A DNA stretch of 64,000 nt from the NCBI RefSeq assembly GCF_907164905.1, contig NZ_CAJRAF010000002.1, positions 3,472,001 through 3,536,000 on the forward strand, written 5' to 3'. Shown one piece after another: positions 20,001 to 28,981 of the stretch (positions are counted from its first letter, which is position 1; each line of letters opens with the position of its first letter). The position numbers and the translations under genes were made by a program. This stretch comes from Dyadobacter sp. CECT 9275 (GTDB lineage: Bacteria > Bacteroidota > Bacteroidia > Cytophagales > Spirosomataceae). The notes below the pieces were generated by a model. That model saw only the letters and a program-made list of their open reading frames with translations, ran no database searches and was not told where the DNA came from.

Positions 20001-20122
20001 AGTCGATCATCAAAGTGGGAGGCACTAACCTCACAGGGAAGTTGTATACCACCGGCTGGGCCAACCCATCCGTAGGAGCCATGTATTATGTATCTATTAC
20101 TTTTGACGAATTGCTGAATTAA
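17096..20122 (+). CDS. TonB-dependent outer-membrane receptor with carboxypeptidase-like domain
   Basis: About 1,008 residues. A signal peptide ends in LSYGQ, followed by a CarboxypepD_reg-like beta domain (TLTGTVTEESTNEPLIGVNL, residues 24-105), a TonB plug domain (SVSTRGFGANGNTRVVQMIDG and VEVLPGAASALYGPNAINGI), and a long beta-barrel ending in YYVSITFDELLN. This is the SusC-like layout, but there is no SusD partner next to it, so a sugar substrate cannot be claimed. The ATG at 17096 gives a clean signal peptide; an upstream in-frame ATG would add a hydrophilic extension. A hairpin terminator follows. Confidence 0.92.
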   Translation: MYATFLKLLMILPLLLFGGLSYGQITLTGTVTEESTNEPLIGVNLQIKGKVIGTTSNAHGHFSFTSSTLPPFVLVVSSVGFATQEINISAGQTNVDIKMKEQAVLGRELIVSASRVEESVMKSPVSIEKIDIRTIRETPQASFYDALQNLKGIEMSTQSLTFRSVSTRGFGANGNTRVVQMIDGMDNQAPGLNFPVGNIAGMPELDVESVEVLPGAASALYGPNAINGIILMNSKSPFTYQGLSAYGKTGIMSASNRDQKNTPFYDFGIRYAKAFNNKIAFKVNASYLTAKDWQATDYRDQSLLNGTTLENNNMNVMKNPRYDGVNYFGDADVGANVYNVLYANGLPGDGTNGTSGALGIIYSTKIPQAGNITLPQLLGGQTPQDQLRIARDIFGKVVPQYYLSAPGYAENSLTNYPAKSLKLNASLHYRINDNIEAILQVNWGKGSAVYTGADRYNIQNFTIGQYKAEIRGSNFFVRAYTTRENSGDAHALGVLGSLLSKRYLEATLGAALPSFLNTAITQYGGALLQAYQTALAGGTPQQQALQMAYQTANNYATANNVQWMNTAVAPAVTAANGLYLPGGSQFQSAISEIKKAPIPNGARFLDKSNLYHAELMYNFSKIINPKTLEIVVGGNYRQYDLNSEGTLFETQDGTPEGKEFNINEYGAYAQGSKNFNDIFKLTASVRYDKNENFKGQFSPRISGVLTVARDHNFRLSFQRGFRIPTTQNQYINLNTPTVRLVGGLPLFRDKYNMTGNPVYAQTDITQAAIQNGTLKPYQFKEWQPERVETYEIGYKGAVANKLYVDAFYYYNRFLSFDGVQVVLQKKDMNGPVTDLLDPSKRNVFSFPVNAGQIVKNSGWGFGLEYVLGKGYTFNGNVTQNMLNNGKELKQNDPSFVSFFNSPKYRFNLGLANRDINRTGWGFGLTFRYQTEMVWHATVASIAANLADQTVIPSYSTLDAQISKKISSIKSIIKVGGTNLTGKLYTTGWANPSVGAMYYVSITFDELLN

Positions 20123-20163
20123 TTTGATTAACAATCGAAAAAAGTAACGATTCCCAGTTACAA

Positions 20164-20192
20164 GGGAGGCTGGGGCTCTGGCCTCCCTTTTA
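20164..20192 (+). terminator. Intrinsic terminator after the TonB receptor gene
   Basis: GGGAGGC and GCCTCCC form a 7-bp stem around a 10-base loop, followed by CTTTTATTT-like sequence. It sits between the convergent TonB receptor and upp, and its T tract touches the upp stop codon. Confidence 0.75.
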
Positions 20193-20834
20193 TTTGGGCC
20201 CGAAGGAGAGATCTCCCGCATCACCCAGGCCGGGCACAATGTAATATTGTTCGTTTAATTTTTCATCCACAGCACCAAGCCACAGTCTGCATTGCGGCAT
20301 TCTGCTCTGAAGAAAATTGACTCCTTCCGCACTGGCTATCACCGCTGCGATATGCGTTTGAGAAGGAATACCAAAACGGAGCAAGGCGTGGTATACCTTT
20401 TCCAGCGACCTCCCCGTAGCAAGCATAGGATCCATGAGTATCAGTGTTTTACCGGTAAGGTCAGGGCTGGTGATGTAATCCATCTCCACCTCGAAATCAT
20501 CCTCGTCGCTGATATGATGCCCTCTGTATGCGCCGATAAAGGCATTGTCGGCGTGGTCAAAAATATTCAGGAAACCTTGGTGCAGTGGCAAACCTGCCCT
20601 GAGAATTGTACCCAGTACCACCGGCTGCAGCAAAGATCTCGACGAGGCTACTCCAAGTGGTGTTTCTACCTTTCCGGTACGAAAAGTAAGCGTTTTAGAA
20701 ATTTCGTAAGCCAGCAATTCTCCAATTCGTTCAATATTACGCCTAAACCGCATTCTGTCCTTCTGACTGTTGAAATCACGTAATTCGGCCAAATAGTGGT
20801 CAGCAATAGAAGGTTTTTGGGAAAGTAAATACAT
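20190..20834 (-). CDS. upp: Uracil phosphoribosyltransferase
   Basis: A 214-residue salvage enzyme converting uracil and PRPP to UMP. The PRPP-binding motif is LILMDPMLATGRSL near residue 128, the C-terminal uracil-recognition region is near YIVPGLGDAGDLSFG, and the R-A-G-L-P-L-HQG segment near residue 78 is typical of Upp. It is convergent with the TonB receptor and divergent from the outer-membrane protein gene. Confidence 0.95.
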   Translation of the reverse strand: MYLLSQKPSIADHYLAELRDFNSQKDRMRFRRNIERIGELLAYEISKTLTFRTGKVETPLGVASSRSLLQPVVLGTILRAGLPLHQGFLNIFDHADNAFIGAYRGHHISDEDDFEVEMDYITSPDLTGKTLILMDPMLATGRSLEKVYHALLRFGIPSQTHIAAVIASAEGVNFLQSRMPQCRLWLGAVDEKLNEQYYIVPGLGDAGDLSFGPK

Positions 20835-20961
20835 AACTTTAAGGGTTTTTTAGGCTCAACTATGCAAGATAATACAAATTCATTGACGTAATTTGAAACA
20901 TTTGTTTCCAGGATCGTCTGCAGGAATCCCAATATATGTGAAGAATCTACTTTTACAACCT

Positions 20962-22695
20962 ATGTATCAAAGATTTAAAGAGTGGTTGTCGTTTTTATTT
21001 TTCGTACTGATTGCAACAACTTTTACCCAGGCTCAAAGTTCTTTTATACCACTCAATGACGACTACTACCACCTGATCGACAGACTTGAAATAAAAAGAG
21101 GAAAACTTTCTGAGGGGTTTCATTCCAATGTAAAGCCTTTCGAAAGAAAGGCGGTAGTTGCTCTGACAGACTCCATCCTGAGGGAAGGTAATGTTAAATT
21201 AACCTCCAGGGACTGGGAAACCATTGACTATCTCCGCGAGGATAGCTGGGAATGGACGGGCGGTTCCGCTGCAACGGACTCTGTCAGGTATAACAAACTG
21301 GCCAGGCTTGGATGGAGGAAATCACTTCCGGACGGCCAAAAGAGAAAGTTTTGGGAACATGCCGCAGACCTTTACGGAAAACACAATAAAGACTGGGACC
21401 TTCATTTCAATTTTGTTACTACAAACTTCATCGGTAAAGACAATGACTCCGATACCAGCCGTACCTTGTGGTTCACTGGCCGGGGTGTGGAGATCAGGGG
21501 AATGATCAACGACAAGCTGGGATTTTATACTTTTGTTTCAGACAATCAGGGACGGTTTCCAAGGTATGTAAGGGACTTTTCACCGCAGTACAGCTTCCCG
21601 GGTGAGGGCCTGGCCAAGTACACCAAAAACCAGGGAACCGATTTTCTCTCCGCAAGGGGATATATCACTTTTCGTCCGCTAAAAAGTGTCAATGTAAAAT
21701 TCGGGCATGACTACAACGTGTTCGGAAGCGGTTACCGGTCTTTGATTTTATCGGATAACAGCAGCCCCTATCTCTTCCTGAGGCTGGATACCCAGCTGGG
21801 CCGTTTTCATTATACCAACCTGTGGACCAGCATGTTGGATAGTGACGTAAAGGATGGACTACGTGGCAAGAAATTCGGAGCCATTCACCATTTAAGTTTG
21901 AACCTGACCGACAAAATCAACCTTGGAATTTTTGAAGCGGAGGTATTCAGCAGGGATTCGGTCGGTGGTGGTTATGATCTTAACTATCTTAATCCGATTA
22001 TATTTTACAGATATATCGAGTCCTATATAGGAAGCCAGGACAATGCGCTGTTAGGACTGGATTTCAGATGGCTGGTAGGGAAAAAAGCTTCTATTTACAG
22101 TCAGTTCATTCTCGACGAATTCCTGACCAGGTATATGTTCAACGGCAGTAAGTCGTGGACCAACAAGTACAGCTTTCAGCTGGGTACAAAATACGTTGAC
22201 GCTTTCGGAATTCCCAACCTGGATATTCAGGCGGAATACAATCTGGTAAGGCCTTATACCTACTCCCACAAGGATTTGGGGCGCAACTATGCACATTACG
22301 GTCAGTCGCTCGCACACCCTTTGGGTGCCAATTTCAGAGAATTCGTTGGTATCGCACGTTACAAAGCTACTTCCCGGCTTTCTGTTTATGGTACATTGAT
22401 GTTTGCCTCGCAGGGCAGGGATTCTCTTTTCACCGACAGGAGTTTCGGAGGTGATGTCATGAAAAGCTATGAACTGAGGTACACAGATGAAGGAAATAAG
22501 CTGGGGCAGGGTATCTCCACTAAAACGGCTTCGCTGGATCTGAGGCTCTCTTATTCACTCGCACATAATTTATTTCTGGACGGACGCCTGCTTGTTCGCA
22601 ACGTAGCTTCACCAGAACCACGTTATGATGCCAGGACAAGTGTATTTTCGCTGGCTATTCGTTATAACATGGCTTACCGGCAACAGACTTACTGA
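20962..22695 (+). CDS. Putative outer-membrane beta-barrel protein (Wzi/RemB-like)
   Basis: About 577 residues with a signal peptide (hydrophobic stretch ending in FTQAQ) and a body of alternating, aromatic-rich beta strands ending in VFSLAIRYNMAY, typical of an outer-membrane barrel. The pattern is similar to proteins annotated as capsule-assembly Wzi family or gliding protein RemB in Bacteroidota, but I cannot separate these from sequence alone. The ATG at 20962 gives a standard signal peptide. The nadC gene starts 51 bases later on the same strand. Confidence 0.68.
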   Translation: MYQRFKEWLSFLFFVLIATTFTQAQSSFIPLNDDYYHLIDRLEIKRGKLSEGFHSNVKPFERKAVVALTDSILREGNVKLTSRDWETIDYLREDSWEWTGGSAATDSVRYNKLARLGWRKSLPDGQKRKFWEHAADLYGKHNKDWDLHFNFVTTNFIGKDNDSDTSRTLWFTGRGVEIRGMINDKLGFYTFVSDNQGRFPRYVRDFSPQYSFPGEGLAKYTKNQGTDFLSARGYITFRPLKSVNVKFGHDYNVFGSGYRSLILSDNSSPYLFLRLDTQLGRFHYTNLWTSMLDSDVKDGLRGKKFGAIHHLSLNLTDKINLGIFEAEVFSRDSVGGGYDLNYLNPIIFYRYIESYIGSQDNALLGLDFRWLVGKKASIYSQFILDEFLTRYMFNGSKSWTNKYSFQLGTKYVDAFGIPNLDIQAEYNLVRPYTYSHKDLGRNYAHYGQSLAHPLGANFREFVGIARYKATSRLSVYGTLMFASQGRDSLFTDRSFGGDVMKSYELRYTDEGNKLGQGISTKTASLDLRLSYSLAHNLFLDGRLLVRNVASPEPRYDARTSVFSLAIRYNMAYRQQTY

Positions 22696-22746
22696 CAACT
22701 ACATTTTAAAAGATCCTGGTCTTTTAAAAAATATCTGTTCATTCAC

Positions 22747-23622
22747 ATGACTTCAACAATTGAAACCGACCCACATCAGATCAAGGATTTAATTCACCTG
22801 GCACTGCTGGAAGACATCGGTGACGGAGATCATTCTTCTTTATCCTGTGTACCCGAAGGTGCTACAAAAAGGGCCCGTTTGCTCGTAAAACAAGACGGTA
22901 TACTGGCCGGTGTGGAAGTAGCCCTGATTATTTTTGAAGAAACCGCCAGACAATATGGCCACAAACCGCTTGAAATTAAAGTGTTACTTCCAGACGGTTC
23001 CGAAGTCAAAAAGGGCGACGTGGTATTAACGGCTGAAGGAAGCGCCAGACTGATCCTGAAAGCGGAGAGGCTGGTACTGAACATCATGCAGAGAATGAGC
23101 GGTATTGCAACCTATACACGCCAGATGGCGGCGCTGGTCAGCGATTTACCTGTAAAGCTGCTCGATACACGCAAAACCACTCCCAATTTCCGGCTGTTTG
23201 AAAAAATGGCAACAAAAATCGGAGGGGCCGTCAACCATCGGATGGGACTCTACGACATGATCATGCTAAAAGATAACCATGTTGATTATGCGGGTGGGAT
23301 AGAACAGGCCATTCTGAGAAGCAATGAATATCGGAAAAAAACGGGAAAGTCGCTTAAGATCGAAATAGAAACCAGGAATCTGAACGAGGTAGACGAGGTA
23401 TTGAGAGTGGGGAAAGTGGATATCATCATGCTGGATAATTTTAACCTGGCAGATTTAAGCGAAGCCGTGAAGCGGATCGCAGGAAGATTTGAAACCGAAG
23501 CATCGGGAAACATTACAGAAAAAACACTTCGTGAAGTAGCGCTTACGGGCGTCGACGGGGTTTCGAGCGGTGCACTCACACACCAGGCCCGAAGCCTTGA
23601 CCTGAGCCTGAAGGCCTTCTGA
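22747..23622 (+). CDS. nadC: Nicotinate-nucleotide pyrophosphorylase (carboxylating)
   Basis: A 291-residue quinolinate phosphoribosyltransferase of de novo NAD synthesis. Diagnostic segments are LLEDIGDGDHSS near residue 20, NIMQRMSGIATYT near residue 112, LLDTRKTTPNFR near residue 138 (phosphate and substrate binding), GGAVNHRMGLYDMIMLKDNH near residue 160, and the C-terminal VDGVSSGALTHQ. It follows the outer-membrane protein gene and is followed after 16 bases by a strong hairpin-T-tract that overlaps the start of the next gene. Confidence 0.96.
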   Translation: MTSTIETDPHQIKDLIHLALLEDIGDGDHSSLSCVPEGATKRARLLVKQDGILAGVEVALIIFEETARQYGHKPLEIKVLLPDGSEVKKGDVVLTAEGSARLILKAERLVLNIMQRMSGIATYTRQMAALVSDLPVKLLDTRKTTPNFRLFEKMATKIGGAVNHRMGLYDMIMLKDNHVDYAGGIEQAILRSNEYRKKTGKSLKIEIETRNLNEVDEVLRVGKVDIIMLDNFNLADLSEAVKRIAGRFETEASGNITEKTLREVALTGVDGVSSGALTHQARSLDLSLKAF

Positions 23623-23638
23623 GCCTTAAACCCCCAAC

Positions 23639-23678
23639 AAGCGTATGCAAATACTTTTAAAGCTGGCATACGCTTTTT
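23639..23678 (+). terminator. Intrinsic terminator after nadC, overlapping the next start codon
   Basis: AAGCGTATGC (23639-23648) and GCATACGCTT (23666-23675) form a perfect 10-bp stem around a 17-base loop, followed by a five-T tract. The ATG used for the next gene (23645) lies in the left arm, so either the true start of that gene is downstream or this hairpin acts as an attenuator. Confidence 0.8.
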
Positions 23679-25762
23679 CTCCTGCGGAATACCTTGCTTC
23701 TGCGTTTATTTTTTGCTGTATCTTCTTCCCTGCTTCATTAAAAGCGCAGGAGCCACCCCGGCCTGAAATTGATATCAATACCTTCATTCAGAACCTCCTG
23801 CCAATTCCAACAGAAGATGCGGATTATACAGATGTGTATGAAGCTCTTTTTCAGCTGTACACCAATCCGCTAGACCTTAATCAAGCCACTCGTGACGAGT
23901 TATCCGCGGTTTTTGTATTATCAGAAATTCAGCTAAATGCATTTATCGATTACAGGGAAAAATCAGGGGCCCTGCTCTCTCTTTATGAGCTACAGGCCAT
24001 CCCCGGCTTTGACCTTACAACCATTGGCAAGCTGCTTCCATTTGTGACCGTTGAGCCACGGCAAATCACACTGAGAGAATCCTTCAAGAATCCTACCCAG
24101 CATTTTCTGCTGCTGCGTTCAGCAAAGTTACTGGAGCAACAGAAGGGATATTCCTCTTTGGACTCTACTTCACGGTCGGCCACCCGGTATGCCGGTAAAC
24201 CATGGAACGGTTATGCCAGATACCGTTATGCCCGCGCCGGAGTTTACAGCCTGGGTTTCACTTTTGAGAAAGACGGAGGAGAAGTTTTTTGGGACTGGAA
24301 GCCTAAGAACCAGATTTTCGGGATCGATTTTACTTCCTTTCATGCCCAGATTATGAACAGGGGGCAGCTTAAAAACTTAATCATTGGTGACTTTCAGATG
24401 CAGGCTGGGCAGGGCTTGGTGATGGCAGCCGGCTTTTCACTGGGGAAAGGCTCCGAGGTGATCCGGACGACGTATCGTAGTACTCTGGGACTCAAACCTT
24501 ACACTTCTGTTCTGGAAGCCAATTTTTTCCGTGGCATGGCAGCCACTTTTGCCTTTCACAGCCAATTGGAAATGACAACCTTTTACTCCCTTACCCGCCG
24601 TGACGCCAGTCTGGATAATACAGCGGATGATCCAGACGCGGTTGTTGTTTCCTCCCTGCTGGTTTCGGGGTACCATCGTACGGCTGCCGAGCGTGCCAAA
24701 CACGGAACCATTCCTGAACAAAATGCAGGGCTACATTTTATTTATAAAATGCCCTCCCATAACGGCCAGCTGGGACTTACGATACTAAATACCCACTACG
24801 GAACTTCACTCCGCAAAAAAGATGTACCCTATAACCGCTTTGAATTCACAGGCAACAATAACCTGATCTTTGGTTTACACGGTGATTATCACTGGCAGAA
24901 TTTCCATTTTTTTGGTGAAGCCGCACGCTCCCAGAGCGGAGGTACCGGGGCTGTCGGCGGATGGATAGCTGGCCTAGGGAAGACGCTGGATTTCACCATG
25001 TTGTTTCGCCGCTACGATAAAGATTTCCACTCCCAGTATGGAAACGCTCTGGCAGAAGCGACCCGCCCTATCAACGAAACCGGTATGTACTGGGGACTTC
25101 GTTATATGCCGAACCGGAAATGGCAGTTCAGCGGGTTTTATGATTACTTCAGATTCCCCTGGCTGAAGTATCAGGTGAATGCCCCGTCGGACGGTCATGA
25201 TATTTTTCTTCATTCCTTATGGAAACCCAGCAAAAAATTGAACACCTATTTGCTGTTTCATGAAAAACACAAACAGCGAAATGCCCCGGAAAGTGATGCT
25301 AATGTTATTCCGGTGGTCAACTCGGTCAGGCGGACAATTATGTTTAATCTTGAATATGAAATACCGCTGAAGTATGCTATCCGGACACGTGTTCAATATG
25401 GTGACCTCCGTTATGAAGGCGGCTCCAAATCAGCAGGTTTTACTGTAGTTCAGGACGTCACCCGGCATTTTCCAAAATTTGAAATCAGTGCCCGGATTGC
25501 CTTTTTCAAAACAGACAATTATGATTCGCGCCAGTATGTTTACGAAAAAGATATGTTATACGCCTTTACCATTCCTGCATATTACGATACAGGAACGCGG
25601 CATTACCTGATCTTGAAATATAATCTGTCCAAAAAAATGAAAGTCTGGGTTCGCTGGTCGCAAACCAGGTACAGTAATCTGGAAAAAATCAGTTCGGGAC
25701 TCAGTGAGATTCAGGGAGATACCCGAAGTGAAGTAAAAATGCAGATGATGTATCAGTTTTGA
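23645..25762 (+). CDS. Helix-hairpin-helix protein with C-terminal beta-barrel-like region
   Basis: About 705 residues. A hydrophobic signal-like segment (to about residue 35, ending SLKAQ) is followed by a ComEA-type helix-hairpin-helix unit near residues 75-130 (PLDLNQATRDELSAVF, then LSLYELQAIPGFD) and then a long beta-rich region of aromatic, alternating strands ending in MQMMYQF, like an outer-membrane barrel. Similar HHH-plus-barrel proteins occur widely in Bacteroidota without a proven function; a link to DNA at the cell surface is only a guess. The start codon is uncertain because the ATG sits inside the terminator hairpin; a TTG near 23694 is an alternative but gives a poor signal peptide. 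Confidence 0.75.
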   Translation: MQILLKLAYAFSPAEYLASAFIFCCIFFPASLKAQEPPRPEIDINTFIQNLLPIPTEDADYTDVYEALFQLYTNPLDLNQATRDELSAVFVLSEIQLNAFIDYREKSGALLSLYELQAIPGFDLTTIGKLLPFVTVEPRQITLRESFKNPTQHFLLLRSAKLLEQQKGYSSLDSTSRSATRYAGKPWNGYARYRYARAGVYSLGFTFEKDGGEVFWDWKPKNQIFGIDFTSFHAQIMNRGQLKNLIIGDFQMQAGQGLVMAAGFSLGKGSEVIRTTYRSTLGLKPYTSVLEANFFRGMAATFAFHSQLEMTTFYSLTRRDASLDNTADDPDAVVVSSLLVSGYHRTAAERAKHGTIPEQNAGLHFIYKMPSHNGQLGLTILNTHYGTSLRKKDVPYNRFEFTGNNNLIFGLHGDYHWQNFHFFGEAARSQSGGTGAVGGWIAGLGKTLDFTMLFRRYDKDFHSQYGNALAEATRPINETGMYWGLRYMPNRKWQFSGFYDYFRFPWLKYQVNAPSDGHDIFLHSLWKPSKKLNTYLLFHEKHKQRNAPESDANVIPVVNSVRRTIMFNLEYEIPLKYAIRTRVQYGDLRYEGGSKSAGFTVVQDVTRHFPKFEISARIAFFKTDNYDSRQYVYEKDMLYAFTIPAYYDTGTRHYLILKYNLSKKMKVWVRWSQTRYSNLEKISSGLSEIQGDTRSEVKMQMMYQF

Positions 25763-25798
25763 GTAACTATTTTTGCAGCACTTTTGAAATCCCGCATC

Positions 25799-27946
25799 AT
25801 GCCCGTTCATAAATCAGACGCTTTAAAAAAATATTTTGGATACGATTCTTTCCGTCCGCAGCAGGCCGAAATTATTGACAATGTTATGGCGGATAAGGAT
25901 TGCCTGGTACTGATGCCGACGGGAGGGGGAAAATCCATCTGTTTTCAGATACCGGCCATTCTGCGCCCCGGGCTGACCGTCGTTATTTCTCCGCTGATCG
26001 CCCTGATGAAAGATCAGGTGGAAGCACTGAAAGGCAATGGGATTCCTGCCGCATTTCTTAACAGTACTTTATCCGCCACCGAAGCCGATCAGATTATGTG
26101 GCAGGCAAAACTCGGCGAACTCAAATTACTCTATATCGCTCCGGAACGGTTGTTCTCCGGAAATACTTTTGATTTCCTCCGAAGCTGGAACGTGGGCCTC
26201 TTCGCCATTGATGAATCACATTGTATTTCTTCCTGGGGACACGACTTCCGACCGGAATATCGCCAGCTGAATGCGCTGAAAAAACATTTTCCCAATATTC
26301 CCATCATCGCGCTCACTGCCACTGCCGACAGAGTCACACGCCGCGACATCCTGAAACAACTTGGTATTGAACATGCTGAAACTTTTGTGGCCAGCTTTGA
26401 CCGGCCCAATCTTAACCTGACGGTATCTCCCGGCAGAAAAAGGATTGAACAGATCAGGCGTTTTATTTCCAAGCACGAAAATAAGGCGGGTATTATTTAT
26501 TGCCTGAGCCGCAAGGGGACCGAAACGGTAGCTACCAGTTTGAAAAACGCGGGATTTAAGGCTGAATATTATCACGCCGGGATGGGAGCAGAACAGCGGT
26601 CCAAAGTACAGGAGCAATTTTTAAAAGATGATATCCAGATCATCGTCGCCACAATTGCTTTTGGAATGGGTATTGATAAATCCAACGTGCGGTGGATCAT
26701 TCATTACAATCTGCCTTCCAATGTCGAAAGCTTCTACCAGGAAATAGGGCGGGCGGGGCGAGACGGGTCTCCGGCAGATACTGTATTATTTTACAGTTAC
26801 ATGGACATCATCACCAGGCAGGATATGATCAACCAAACGGAACAGCCTGAAATTCAGAAAGAAGTGCTGCATGCAAAACTCAACCGGATGAAGCAATATG
26901 CCGAAGCGGATATTTGCCGCCGCAGGATATTGTTAAGTTATTTCAACGAAGCCGTTGACCAGGACTGTGGAAATTGTGATGTATGCCGCAATCCCAGAAC
27001 CCGTTTTGACGCCACGATCATTGCACAAAAAGCACTTTCGGGAATTGCCCGGACAGACCAGAAAGTAGCGATGGGTATGCTGATCGATATTTTAAGAGGA
27101 AGCCGCAACCGTAATATTCTTCAGCATGGCTATGACCGGCTGCCGACCTTCGGCGTAGGCGCAGACCTGCGTGCAGAAGAGTGGGCCGAATACATCATCC
27201 AGCTACTGAACTCCGGAGTGATAGATATTGCCTATGATGAGGCACATGCCTTTAAATTAAACCCGGTAAGCCGCCAGGTGCTGAAAGGCGAGCGCAGCGT
27301 GGAGCTTGTGAAATTCATCCCGCTGTCGGAACGGAAAGCGAAGGAAGAATTAATTCCACAGGAAAAACCGAAGCAGGAAATTGTCAGAGATGCCCTTTTT
27401 GAGCGGCTGAGGTTATTGAGAAAACAAATGGCAGACGCCATGGCTGTTCCCCCCTACGTAATTTTCAGCGACGCTACCCTGTCCGAAATGGCCCAAAAGC
27501 GCCCTGTTTCCGAAGCGCAGATGAAAACTGTTTCAGGTATAGGTGCTGAAAAATACCGGCGGTACGGGGAAGTCTTTATCAATGAGATATTATCGTTTGA
27601 CAAAGTTAACCCACCCGCAAAAACCAGGCTGGCAAAAGGCATGACTTACACCGAAACCCTGGAATTATTTACAGAAGGCTATTCGGTGAAGGTAATTGCT
27701 GAAAAACGTGGACTAAGTACAGTTACCATACTCTCACATTTGATAAAGCTCAAAGACGATGGCCACGAGATAAACCTGAAAGCACTGATAGACGACCAAT
27801 CGTATCAGACCATCACAAAAGCTGCACAGGAAATGAACATCCGCAAAGACGATGCCTTAAAGCCTTTGTTTGAATTACTAAACGAGCAGTTCGACTACGG
27901 CCAGATAAGGCTGGCACTGGTGATCATGGAGGAAGGTTATCACTAA
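25799..27946 (+). CDS. recQ: ATP-dependent DNA helicase RecQ with extra C-terminal HTH domain
   Basis: About 715 residues. The order is superfamily 2 helicase core with the Q-motif FRPQQ, Walker A MPTGGGKS, DESH box, SAT-like TATAD and motif VI QEIGRAGRDG; then the zinc-binding cysteine set around DICRRRILLSYF and CGNCDVC; an RQC winged helix; an HRDC domain (RLRLLRKQMADAM); and a final helix-turn-helix region (LFTEGYSVKVIAEKRGLS) of the type found in long RecQ proteins. It unwinds DNA in recombinational repair. The ATG at 25799 is chosen over an upstream TTG. It follows the HHH protein by 36 bases. Confidence 0.95.
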   Translation: MPVHKSDALKKYFGYDSFRPQQAEIIDNVMADKDCLVLMPTGGGKSICFQIPAILRPGLTVVISPLIALMKDQVEALKGNGIPAAFLNSTLSATEADQIMWQAKLGELKLLYIAPERLFSGNTFDFLRSWNVGLFAIDESHCISSWGHDFRPEYRQLNALKKHFPNIPIIALTATADRVTRRDILKQLGIEHAETFVASFDRPNLNLTVSPGRKRIEQIRRFISKHENKAGIIYCLSRKGTETVATSLKNAGFKAEYYHAGMGAEQRSKVQEQFLKDDIQIIVATIAFGMGIDKSNVRWIIHYNLPSNVESFYQEIGRAGRDGSPADTVLFYSYMDIITRQDMINQTEQPEIQKEVLHAKLNRMKQYAEADICRRRILLSYFNEAVDQDCGNCDVCRNPRTRFDATIIAQKALSGIARTDQKVAMGMLIDILRGSRNRNILQHGYDRLPTFGVGADLRAEEWAEYIIQLLNSGVIDIAYDEAHAFKLNPVSRQVLKGERSVELVKFIPLSERKAKEELIPQEKPKQEIVRDALFERLRLLRKQMADAMAVPPYVIFSDATLSEMAQKRPVSEAQMKTVSGIGAEKYRRYGEVFINEILSFDKVNPPAKTRLAKGMTYTETLELFTEGYSVKVIAEKRGLSTVTILSHLIKLKDDGHEINLKALIDDQSYQTITKAAQEMNIRKDDALKPLFELLNEQFDYGQIRLALVIMEEGYH

Positions 27947-27970
27947 ATTTGACTAGCCGAAAGTCGCGTT

Positions 27971-28142
27971 AGGGACGTAAGCTTTGTAGAAAAAGATAAT
28001 CATCGTTCGAAGTACGGTGTGCCGTAGGTACACAACAGGAGTATTCTAAGGCATTGTTTTGTACATAAGGCACAAGGGATCTATTTTCTGATGTAATATG
28101 CTACAAAGCTTAGGTCCTTGACGAGACGGGAATCAGAAAATA
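27971..28142. repeat. Intergenic nested inverted repeats between recQ and the RidA gene
   Basis: This 172-base block lies in a 466-base gap without a gene. The outer arms at 27971-27989 and 28101-28119 match over 17 of 19 bases when one is inverted (core TAAGCTTTGTAG). A second perfect 11-bp pair, TATTTTCTGAT (28082-28092) and ATCAGAAAATA (28132-28142), interlocks with the first, so the two stems are partly exclusive. The sequence between includes GTGCCGTAGGTAC, which recalls dispersed intergenic repeats of Cytophagales. It may be a MITE/REP-like element or a structured RNA. The remainder of the gap to 28412 shows nothing else clear. Confidence 0.55.
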
Positions 28143-28412
28143 ACCCTGAAATCTATTCCGGATGATGAGTAAACAGAATCCCAAATGGTCATATTTTCGG
28201 AGTCTGAAATGAACAAAGGCCTGTTCGGTACTGCTTATCCGCGGCCAGCTGAGCCAATTTCAGATCTTTGATTCCAGACTCGAATTCCCTGGCGAAATCG
28301 CCTGCAATGCAAACCCGAATTCAGGTTATTCAGATAATTTTTGTGCTGCCGATGTTATTAAATGCCGCCTGCTAATATCTTTACCTGAAGTATTCACGAA
28401 ATTTTTAATTAA

Positions 28413-28796
28413 ATGCCAAGACAAAATATCCTTTCCGGCTCTCCCTGGGAAGACAAAATGGGTTACTGCCGTGCAGTAAGGATCGGTAATATTGTGGAAG
28501 TAGCCGGAACCGTAGCCATTGTGGACGGTGAAAAAGTGAGAGCCGACGACGCCTACGCACAAACCAACAACATTATTGAGCGGATTGCCAAGGTACTGGA
28601 AGATGCGGGTGTAAGCCTGAGTGATGTGATCCGTACGAGGATTTTCACAACGGATATCAACTACTTTGATGATATCGCCCGGGCACACGGTGATTATTTC
28701 CGTGATATAAAACCCACAACGGGTATATACGAAATCAGCAAGCTTGTTTCGCCTGATTACCTGGTAGAGATTGAGTTCACAGCTGTGGTTGCGTAA
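28413..28796 (+). CDS. RidA/YjgF family protein
   Basis: A 127-residue member of the YjgF/YER057c/UK114 superfamily, small trimeric enzymes or binders that often hydrolyse reactive enamine/imine intermediates. The domain spans the whole protein: GYCRAVRIGNIVEVAGTVA near the start, LEDAGVSLSDVIRTRIFTTD in the middle with the conserved arginine, and a C-terminal LVEIEFTAVV strand. Some archetypal RidA motifs differ, so it may belong to a subfamily without deaminase activity. It stands alone on the plus strand. Confidence 0.85.
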   Translation: MPRQNILSGSPWEDKMGYCRAVRIGNIVEVAGTVAIVDGEKVRADDAYAQTNNIIERIAKVLEDAGVSLSDVIRTRIFTTDINYFDDIARAHGDYFRDIKPTTGIYEISKLVSPDYLVEIEFTAVVA

Positions 28797-28893
28797 AGTA
28801 AATTATTGAGGGTCAAATGAATTTGTTCCGGAGATGGATTTTGAAATTTCCGGAATATTTAGGCCCAATATCTTTTTCTTCTGAATTTCCTCG

Positions 28894-28901
28894 TAAATTT
28901 G
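28894..28901 (+). promoter_or_regulatory. Possible Bacteroidota -7 box upstream of asd
   Basis: TAAATTTG matches the TAnnTTTG consensus 81 bases before the asd start codon. No clear -33 TTG element is visible at the expected distance, so support is moderate to weak. Confidence 0.33.
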
Positions 28902-28981
28902 CGGCACTTTTGCTATCCCTTCTAAAACCGGAGAAGCAGAAGTGCTGAATCATTTATATTCCATTTAATCCTAATGCAAGA

